From: Bimuria novae-zelandiae CBS 107.79
Taxonomy: Eukaryota; Ascomycota; Dothideomycetes; Pleosporales; Didymosphaeriaceae
DNA: 64,000 bases
Assembly: GCA_010015655.1 (NCBI GenBank)
Contig: ML976662.1
Coordinates: 742,818 to 806,817 of the forward strand
Direction: 5' to 3'
Part shown: piece by piece, positions 56,375 through 64,000 of the stretch
How positions within the stretch are numbered: the stretch's first letter is position 1
Layout: each line of letters starts with the position of its first letter
Made by a program: the position numbers and the translations under genes
Notes under the pieces: model-generated
What the model was told of the DNA's origin: nothing
What the model saw: only the letters and a program-made list of their open reading frames with translations
The model's database searches: none

Positions 56375-57346
56375 GCTAATTACGGCAAGTCGTAGCTACT
56401 TGTTATGTAAGAGCCCTAGCTGCTGCGCTACATGCGATTTTACCTAGGCTTTCTACACTAATAGAGGCTTTAGACTGAGGTAAAGCTTGGCCTAAAAGTA
56501 CAACTTAAATTTCTGCACAATAGGTAGTTTTAGGCGGAAGTCTAAGACACTATAAGTCTTTAAAAAGTGATTAATCGCCTCCTTTTGTAGGTCTTTAGAG
56601 AGAGCTTTAACTAATTCCCCTAGCTTTACCGCTATATTACTAACTTGCTTGCTTAACTTGTTACTTATAGTTATCCTTTTACGAGACCTTCCTAACGATA
56701 TCGCGCGCCTTTTACGCGCCTCTAGGGACGCCCTATTATTGCTATTATCCTTAGTACTATTAGAGTCTTGTTACTTAACTAATATAGTAATTAACTAATT
56801 AATATCCTTCGCCCTAGCGCTATTAGCTATAACGCCATTAAATAGTTACTAATAGAGATCCTTGTTTTAGAGAGGTTTTATAGAGAACTTTTAAGCCTCT
56901 AGATGCGCGTTAAAGTACGCGTTTAGAGACTTCTCGTCGCTAATAATAACACTAAACTTGTTTATAGCAAAGCCAGAGAGGTTGTTTAACTCCTGCTAGA
57001 TCCGCCAATCTACTTTGCAGCCATTGTGCCGATTCTTAGCCTATTAAGCAGAGACTATAACACCTAGTAGAGAGACTACAGACACCCTCGCGATAGCTAT
57101 ATGCCACGCGGAGGCCTTGTAACTAGTATTAGCACGCTAGCCATGGTCCTCTACCTGCTTAACTAGCGACGTCAAGAGCGCCTCTACCATTTTCGGTGTC
57201 CAGAAACTGCGATTTTAGCTGCCCCCAGGCGTTAGCGACGATGTAAAGGATGTTGAAGTCTGTGCAGGTGTCTGCGACAAGGCCGGCGTCTGACTCCACG
57301 AGAGCTCTCGCGACCCATCTTGAGCAGGTGTAGTAGTGCTCGCCAT
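56375..57346 (-). pseudogene. Harbinger Myb/SANT-like accessory protein remnant
   Basis: ATG 57346 opens MASTTTPAQDGSRELSWSQT. After a frame-consistent stretch, FWTPKMVEALLTSLVKQVED resembles the Trp-containing first helix of the Myb/SANT-like domain used by Harbinger elements to guide the nuclease. Stops occur from about 57140 onward at Trp or Gln positions. The 3' boundary is approximate. Confidence 0.62.
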
Positions 57347-57543
57347 AGCAGCGATAAAACAAGATATGTTAATAAGACGAGATGAGATTGCGCAGTCACC
57401 AAACACAAGCTTAAATTTAGTACGTCAGAAGTGGGGGTGTGGAAGATTTAGTGTAGCTAGCCGCATAAAAAATTCCACGCCAGCGCCTTACCATAACCGT
57501 CCGAGATCACGAAATGAGATTGCGGCCACCGAATAGGCCCTCA

Positions 57544-57652
57544 TTACACAGATTCTGCCCGGACTACAGTGCATCGTATCACATATAGATTGTTGAAATC
57601 CGACGTCAAAGGAAAGAAAAGAGCAAAGCGATTTACCAGGACGAAAGTAAGT
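57544..57652. other. Short GC-normal spacer between two transposons
   Basis: About 110 bp of normal composition remain between the Harbinger element and the next TIR element, probably the continuation of the sequence that once adjoined the SDR gene before the Harbinger insertion. Confidence 0.4.
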
Positions 57653-57654
57653 TA

Positions 57655-59395
57655 ACGTGTTCCACCACCATCCCGTCCACCCCACCAAAACGCGTAAGGC
57701 TTCCCGTACAATATCTTTATATTTATATAATTAAATTTAATAAGATTCTAACCTAAGATAGATTAAATAGCTCTATATTAATACCTATTATAGCCTTATT
57801 TATAGTATTTACTATACGTTAGTAGAGCTTTTATTCGCGCATAAGTAGCCTCTACTTAATTACCCTCCTAAATACCCCTTTAAGCCTTTATAACTAGCGC
57901 ACGACTTTTCTAAGCCTATAACAATCTTTTATAAGCTGTATACTATTACTATTTTTATTATTTTTATTATTAGTAGTAGTTAGTAGCACGTAGGTTTGAG
58001 TTCTTTTTAATTAAAAGTATTATTAAATTTATAGTAAGCTAAGAGTCTTTAATAAGCTATATTATTACTTAACTTATAAAGTTTTATAATTAATAATTAA
58101 AAAGTCTTATATAAGTTAAGCCTGCTTTTAAAGCTAATTAATTATACGTAGCGTCTTAGCTATTTAAGTTATACCTAAGTTATTTACTATCCCTAGTAAA
58201 GATAGCGTTTTAAAAATAGTTAAATAAAATAATATGTAATTAAAATAATATGATATAAGTTTCATTAATTTAAAGTTAGCATAATTGCTCTTTAATAGTA
58301 CTAACAAATGTATATGTAGATGGATATACAGGAACTTTTATTTATTTATATAAAAAATACCTTAGCGTATAAGATTTCTAATTTTATGTGTATATACTAA
58401 CTTAAAGAGAAAGAAGTAGCTAATATTAAGTAATTATAAAAAATATAACGAATAGGCTAGTATATAGAGAGTACTAATTTTATTTTTTATATAAAACTAA
58501 TTAAACTCTAGCGTAGCGTAGCTACAATACCAATTAAGAATAAATAGTCTATACACTCTTATTATACGCGACTTTATATATTTATTAAAGTGCTTTACCT
58601 ACTTAAGGCTAAGCTTATGTATTATTTATTTATTATTATTAATAGTAATAGCCTAGTTTAGTAAAGCTTACTAAATAAAATTATAAATAGTAATAAATAC
58701 TTGTTAGGTATATAAATATACTTAATTATTATTACTTACTAATAATTACGTAGCTAAATAATAATCACTTACCTAGTTATATTAGAGCTGGTAGTAACCT
58801 TTAACATAGTAGTAACTCTAATTATAGATCTAATCTTATTAAAGATATATATATATTCTAATTAAATATGCTATACGCGACGCGCGTATCTTATATAAGT
58901 TTAAACTATATACTAATTTTAATAGAATTTTTATATCTTACGTATTATAAGTAGAACTGTTTATTCTACTTTATTTAAAGTTTTAACTATTTATTAATAT
59001 GTAGTAGTAGAGAATTTGAACTACAGTTAGTAAGTAGAACGTTTACTATATATTATACGTTAATAATATAAGGCAGAAATCTATAATAATTAAAGTTAAA
59101 GATTTACTAAATAAAGGACTACTTTTTAAAAGGCTATAGCTTGCGTTAGTATGCGTAGGCGACTACTTTTAGTTATACGCCTATAAGGTAGTTTTAAAGC
59201 GTTATATAAGGAACACTATATAGCTACGTAACTTAGCGCTAGCTTTATACACGTCTAGTTTAAAAGGCTTAAGATATAAGAAGTAGTTTACTTTCTTTTT
59301 AAGGCATTAAGAACGATATTATAGAACTATATTAGTTGGCGCGTACAGCGACGTGATGGTTTTGGTGGGGTGGACGGGATAGTAATGGAACACGT
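57655..59395. mobile_element. TIR DNA transposon A (pogo-like termini)
   Basis: The ends at 57655-57690 (ACGTGTTCCACCACCATCCC, then GTCCACCCCACCAAAA) and 59357-59395 are imperfect inverted repeats, flanked by TA at 57653-57654 and 59396-59397. The element is 1741 bp. The interior is heavily AT-shifted and no transposase motif could be recognised. Assignment to the pogo/mariner group rests on the ACGT start, the TA sites and the shared CCCCACCAAAA motif. Confidence 0.75.
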
Positions 59396-59397
59396 TA

Positions 59398-61203
59398 ACG
59401 TGTCGGATCACTCATCCGCCAGCCCCACCAAAATCGCGACGCGTCTTCTTACAACACTTACGATGCTACCTCTATAACGTACTTAGTAAGCCCTAAATAA
59501 AGGTAGACTAGCTCTAGCTACTATTGTCCTCTAAAGGGATAAAAAATTACGCATTAATAAAGTTTTTATTTTATATAATACTCTTTATTTAATGCTTTAT
59601 AGTTATTTCACAAGTGGACTGCTATAAGCTGCTACTAACATATAAAAATAAAAGCTATATCTAACTAAGGAGTAGTCCCTTACTTAGTGAATTTTTAACT
59701 TTTAACTAATAAGAATTTTTATCCTAAATTATTAATATATAATAAATAGTAGATAATTTACTCACTACACGTCACTAGAATCCTTTTTTTAATAAGTTAA
59801 TTAAAAATAAATTTTCTACTTTATTAATTACTAGCTAAAGCTTTAAATAAAATAAAATTATAATTTTTATTTATAGTATGTAAGATTTAAGAACTTAATT
59901 ATAATTTATATATACTTTAAGCTTATATAAGAGACGCGCTAGTTTTATAGCATTTTTAATATAAATATTTATAACTTTAATATAACTAGCTTTATAATAA
60001 GTATTATTATAATGTCTAAAGTTATTATAAGCGGTAAGATAATTAGCTAAGTAGTAATTATATAGCTAAGTAATTATAAGTAAGTAATAATAATTAAGTA
60101 TACTAACGTGTCTAGCTAGTTTATTTTACCTTTTATAATCCTGCAAGGAAAGCTCTACTAAGCTAGCTAGTATTAAGGCCTCTTACCTAACTAGACTATT
60201 AGTGTCAGCGATAACGGCTAGAAGACAGACGACCTAGGCTTAGAGTAGGTAAAGCACTTCTACTAATATACAGAGTCTTGTATAGTAGGGGCCTACTAAC
60301 TGCTTATCCTTAACGGCCGCGATAGCCACGCAACGTCTAAGTTTAACTAGTTCTATACAGATAATAAGATTATCACGCTTTATAAGCCGCTACATACGTC
60401 GCACCTCCTCTAACTACTTAATATTAGCTACTTCTCGCCTCTTAAGGTGGCGTATAGATATTAGGTATCTAAGCTTGCGCGACAATGCGTCTTCTATATT
60501 AATAAGTAAGACTTTCTATAGATATATCTTAGTATTAGAGAAATAGTCCTATTATAGTAGAATATTTAGGCTAGCGTTTAAGCTATAGGACTAGTCTTAG
60601 CTTATATAAAACGCGTCCTATTATTACTAATAGTAGTTAGAATGCTATCTTTACTAAAGATAGTAGCTAACGCTAAGGTTGCATAAATAGTAAAAATATT
60701 ATATACTATTACTTAGTTAAAGTAGTAGGCTTAACTTATTAAGAAGCGCCTTAGTTATTAATTTTAAAGTTTTACTACTTAGGCTATTTACTAGCTTATT
60801 AAAAGTTATTAACTTATAATAAATTCTACTATAATCTTTATAAAAGAGAATAAAAAGCTTGAATAGGCTAGTTAGTACTAGTAATATAAAAACTAATAGC
60901 ACTAATAGTACGTAGCCTATAAAGGAGCTTTATAGGTAGAGGAAGGTTAATTACTTACTATAAAGGCTATAAGGGTGCTCTAGCAGGTAGAGTAGACAGG
61001 GTAGCTACGTAGACCTCGAGCACCACTAACCTGTATAAACAAGGTCATAAAAGGACCTAGTGTACAACTAGATAGCGCGCATCTAATAGAACTATTTGCT
61101 ATATATTTTATTGTGGTTGTGCGGAGATATTGTAAGAAGACGCGTCGCAATTTTGGTGGGGCTGACGGATGAGTGATCCTGGCGGATAAGTGATCCGACA
61201 CGT
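59398..61203 (+). mobile_element. TIR DNA transposon B, pogo-like, adjacent to element A
   Basis: The left end ACGTGTCGGATCACTCATCC (59398 on) and the right end (61137-61203) are inverted repeats containing CCCCACCAAAA and GCGACGCGTCTTCTTACAA. TA flanks are 59396-59397, shared with element A, and 61204-61205. The element is 1806 bp. The right end carries an extra copy of the GGATCACTYATCCGYCA unit. The plus-strand interior encodes a decayed pogo transposase. Confidence 0.85.
60130..60700 (+). pseudogene. pogo-like DDE_1 transposase fragment in element B
   Basis: The translation contains TISVSDNG*KTDDLGLE*VK, then LLILNGRDSHATSKFN, then DNKIITLYKPLHTSHLL and ISYFSPLKVAYRYQVSKLAR, the central and C-terminal catalytic part of pogo transposases. 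Stops stand where Trp or Gln is expected. LILNGRDSH has Asn where the family has the catalytic Asp (LILDGHDSH type), another G-to-A change. Boundaries are of the recognisable part only. Confidence 0.78.
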
Positions 61204-61205
61204 TA

Positions 61206-62821
61206 AGTTAGCGCACGATTGCTTAGTCATCATACCAACCTAACTTATCACCCGCATCAAAGCGTACAGTAAGTAAGCCGACGCACCTAAATGTTGATCA
61301 GCACCACCAAAACGATCACCCACACAAAAGTCGAGATAATCGATCAACGCCATATTATATTTAAAACTATATACACATATCTACGAAGCTTGCTGTTGCA
61401 GCTACCCTATTAATATCTAAGGTAGTATTTAATATAGTTAATTATAATATAAAAACACTTTAAGTAGTAGCTTAATTAATTACAGCCTTAATAGCTTTAA
61501 TGTCTATAAACTTTTAATTTTAATTAACTTATCTATACTTCCTCTTTTATATAGAGGTTAAAGTTAATAGTAAGTAATTTAATTATAATATATCTACCTT
61601 CTGCGTAGCTACGTAAGTATTAGCTATTATAATAGCATTACTTACTTTTAATAATAATACGCGGGCAAATCATAATAGGTTTCTAAACTATAGTAAGGCC
61701 TATTAAGTAATATAAATATCCTAGGGTCTCCGCGACGTGCTATGTATTAAATTTATTAAATTTACTATTTAATTAGGTTATTTTAGTATTACTAGGCAAT
61801 AAAGCATTTACAATAACTAAATTACCTAATTAAAGTTATATAGTATAAAACCTACTACTTACTATCTTACTTATATTATTATTTCAAATAAGTCTTTTTT
61901 CGTACTATGTAATAGTGTTTAATAAATTAATTCTTCTTAATTAGTATAGCGTTGTTAAAGCTTAATAGATTACGTATCTAATTCTAATACTTTAACTTAA
62001 TAATAGAGAATCTAGAAAGGTTGAGAGGCTATAGAAGGTGTATTAAATATAAAAGTAAAAATAAAAGCTTTATCCTATTAATCTTATAAAGCTATCTAAA
62101 CTTAATATTAATATAGTTAGCATATTTATTAAGTAGAAAAAGTTAATATCGCTAAGTATTAAGCACTATTTTTAGAATATAAATACGCTATAGCTACTGA
62201 GCACTTATATCCTTTAATATCTATTTATTCTTAAAGGTTATATATAGCTAATTAGGGTACTAATTTTATTAGGAACTATATTATTTATAAGTTTTAACTT
62301 TTAAAGATAATAGCGTAGCGTAGTTTCCGCCCTATTATAGAGATATAGTTAATTATTAAGACCCACTCGTGATTTTCTAGCGACCTTATATAAGCATTCT
62401 TTTTAGAGCTTAATGCGAGCACCCTAAAGTTAGCACTTATATTTAGGGCTAGTCTAGTCTTATCTATATTCTATATATCCTTAACGCGTATATTAAGGCG
62501 TATTTAAATAGCTGTGAGGACGAGCGCGGGCTCCTGCATCGAAAGAGTAGATGAGGTAAGTTGGCTCTATTTCAGCTACACTAAGATGAGGAGACTGTAG
62601 GTACACAGGGCTCGCGCGCTTTTGTGCGCGGCCGTCGGCGCGGAACAACTGTCCATCTGCAGCAGCTGCGCTGGTGGAGCGAGCAGCTGCACCAGAGCGT
62701 ACGGCAGTTGCGCCTCGTACGCGAGGTCATGTGACCTGCTGGCATGTCAGGCCGTCACAATAGCTTTAATTAGCTTTAAAAAAGCGCGTATTTATTTAAA
62801 AGTAGTACCCTTAGCCTATAA
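61206..62821. other. AT-rich degraded sequence with a small GC-rich patch
   Basis: 61206-61340 is nearly normal in composition and carries one more CACCACCAAAA motif (about 61306), perhaps an orphan transposon end. 61341-62520 is strongly AT-rich. 62520-62760 is a GC-rich patch (Cys/Ala/Ser-rich if translated) adjoining the LTR, without ATG start and with no known domain. Confidence 0.5.
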
Positions 62822-64000
62822 TGTAAGGGGCTGGGTGCTCAAGGAGCCAAAGGTGCTAGAAGAATACTTATAAATTTAATAGAGAGTCCGAAGTTAAGCT
62901 TCGGGCGTTAAACTTATATATCTAGGGTTCGCATAACTAAGGGTCAAGAATCTAAGGCAATAACTAGGCGTAGTCTATTACATACCTCCCTTCCCTTTAT
63001 TAAGGGTAAAAAAAATCTCCGCGTCTTATCTTGTTTATATAGCTTTGTAGTCGTTTTATTGTCTACTTGCGATCCTCTTGCTATTATAAACCTCTTACTA
63101 GTTCTATTCTTACGTGTCTAATTTTATATCCTTACTATAAGTAGTTACTATAGTAGTGTGTTCGCGCTAGTGCGTTTGCTTATTATTATATATATAAAAT
63201 TACTTCTTACTTAGCTTTTAGACCTTACTCTTTTAAGCTTTCTTTCTTTTCTTAACTTAACTTTGTGCGCTGCAACGTTTCGCTTTTAACCTAGTCTTCC
63301 TTAACTTTATAACCTAATTCCCTTTACTATTCTAATAAGATAGCCAGCCCTTTACGTAATAGCTACGTAATAAGGACGCTTAAGCGTTAGAGGCGTGCTA
63401 CTAACTCTAATAATAAAATAAAGAAAGGCCTATCCCTATTGTAATTACTTAGCTACTAACTTAAGAAGACTAAGCTCTTTTAAGATAAAGCTACTATGTT
63501 TAATACTAGCGTAATCCTTCTTAACTAGCTTACTAAGAAGTTTAGTCCTTCTAAAGCTCGCGAAGTAAGTTCTAGACCCTCTTTTACGCTTTTTCTACTT
63601 TTTCCTACCTTCTAACTTGCCTCCTTACTCTTCGAACCTCCTTTTTAGTTCTTTATCGGCCTGGGTGTGCATACTCGCTAACTCGACAAGCTTAGCTCTT
63701 AAAGTCTAATCTTACTACGCGCGATAATCAAGCGCTAGTATATTAACTATATTATCTATAAACGCGTTTGTTAGTAGGTGCTAGCGGGTAAGACGGTGTC
63801 CTATAAGGAGTACTATACCTATAAGCTTATTAGCTGCACTGGACAAGTATGCTTTAGTCTAACTTATTCTAGATAACTTTAGGGTGTGCTCTACTAACTC
63901 CTTCCCCTACCTAGATTTAGCCTGCCCTTAACAAAGTTAGCCACGAAGAGTTCGCTAATATTATAATTATTAGTGCAGGCTATCTTATAAATAAGATTTT
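62822..64000 (-). mobile_element. LTR retrotransposon 3' end, inverted copy of the element at position 1
   Basis: A 161-bp LTR at 62822-62982 (plus strand TGTAAGGGGCTGG...CTATTACA, i.e. TG...CA on both strands) is followed by the pyrimidine complement of the polypurine tract and by the internal tail, which runs to the end of the window. 62822-63430 matches 608-1 in reverse complement. This copy keeps more C and G than the left copy, so it is less mutated. Beyond 63430 no domain could be recognised. Confidence 0.8.

Larger units (their letters stand above)
54479..57540. mobile_element. PIF/Harbinger DNA transposon
   Basis: Inverted ends GGGCCTGTTCGGTGGCCGCA (54479 on) and its partner ending at 57540 (reverse complement GGGCCTATTCGGTGGCCGCA) extend for 26 bp with one mismatch. 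The 3-bp target duplication TCA lies at 54476-54478 and 57541-57543. GGGCCTGTT termini and 3-bp duplications are hallmarks of PIF/Harbinger. The element is 3062 bp and carries the two expected genes, a DDE nuclease (plus strand) and a Myb-like protein (minus strand), both degraded. Confidence 0.92.

Noticed and set aside
58800..59345. Transposase motif in element A
   Set aside because: No DDE block or HTH could be recognised in either strand despite searching; element A is called from its ends only.
62622..62873. Cys-rich open frame beside the right-hand LTR
   Set aside because: It has no ATG start and runs into the LTR sequence; its composition reflects a GC-rich patch of repeat DNA.
1..64000. 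CRISPR array, telomere repeats or rRNA
   Set aside because: No regularly spaced direct repeats with unique spacers, no TTAGGG arrays and no rRNA-like conserved blocks were seen.

Overview
The window reads as a filamentous ascomycete chromosome segment, most likely Dothideomycetes. The genes carry short spliceosomal introns (41-150 nt, GTRNGT donors, CTAAC/CTGAC-like branch sites, YAG acceptors). The DUF7587, DUF4743-Nudix, HET and DUF3455 families are typical of Pezizomycotina. The compartments flanking the genes are extremely TpA-rich and full of stop-ridden transposons, the signature of repeat-induced point mutation (RIP). No telomere repeat, tRNA, rRNA or CRISPR array was found.

Layout: (1) 1-6.3 kb is a RIP-degraded, transposon-rich AT block. 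It holds the 3' end of an LTR element, a lightly mutated Tc1/mariner element (1526-2894) and a heavily mutated pogo/Fot1-like element (3780-5650). (2) 6.3-39.2 kb is a gene island. In order it holds a broken DUF4743-Nudix gene with a coding microsatellite and assembly gap, a DUF7587 gene, mitochondrial ribosomal protein uL30m (mrpl33), a decaying HET-domain gene, dynactin p150-Glued, a peroxisomal ABCD transporter, a Baeyer-Villiger-type monooxygenase, a LisH/WD40 protein (TBL1/Sif2-like), a TMEM115-like membrane protein, a small secreted crystallin-like protein, a 1383-aa ankyrin protein, a predicted small Cys-containing secreted protein, a secreted DUF3455 protein and malate synthase with a PTS1 tail. 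(3) 39.2-51.5 kb is an AT-rich block with a Ty3/gypsy remnant whose gag zinc knuckle is split by a nested LTR element, followed by a second mariner-like element. (4) 51.5-54.5 kb is a 3-kb GC-normal islet with two intact-looking genes, a chitin-binding CBM18 secreted protein and an SDR oxidoreductase, lying between a mariner-like and a PIF/Harbinger element. (5) 54.5-64 kb holds the Harbinger element, two TIR elements sharing one TA dinucleotide, more AT-rich decay, and at the far end a second copy, inverted, of the LTR element at position 1.

The island genes are a mixture of housekeeping functions (mitochondrial translation, dynein motility, chromatin, Golgi membrane, glyoxylate cycle and fatty-acid import into peroxisomes) and accessory or secreted functions. 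They do not form a biosynthetic cluster: there is no PKS, NRPS or terpene synthase. Malate synthase and the ABCD transporter both serve peroxisomal fatty-acid use but are 16 kb apart. The most distinctive points are the RIP-like Trp-to-amber changes, the microsatellite inside the Nudix coding frame, the possible R-S-E ADP-ribosyltransferase-like arrangement in the DUF7587 protein, the predicted secreted proteins, and the transposon architecture (nesting, shared target TA, shared TIR motif). I did not find anything I can defend as a wholly new multi-gene system. All exon boundaries were inferred by eye from splice motifs and conserved protein continuity.
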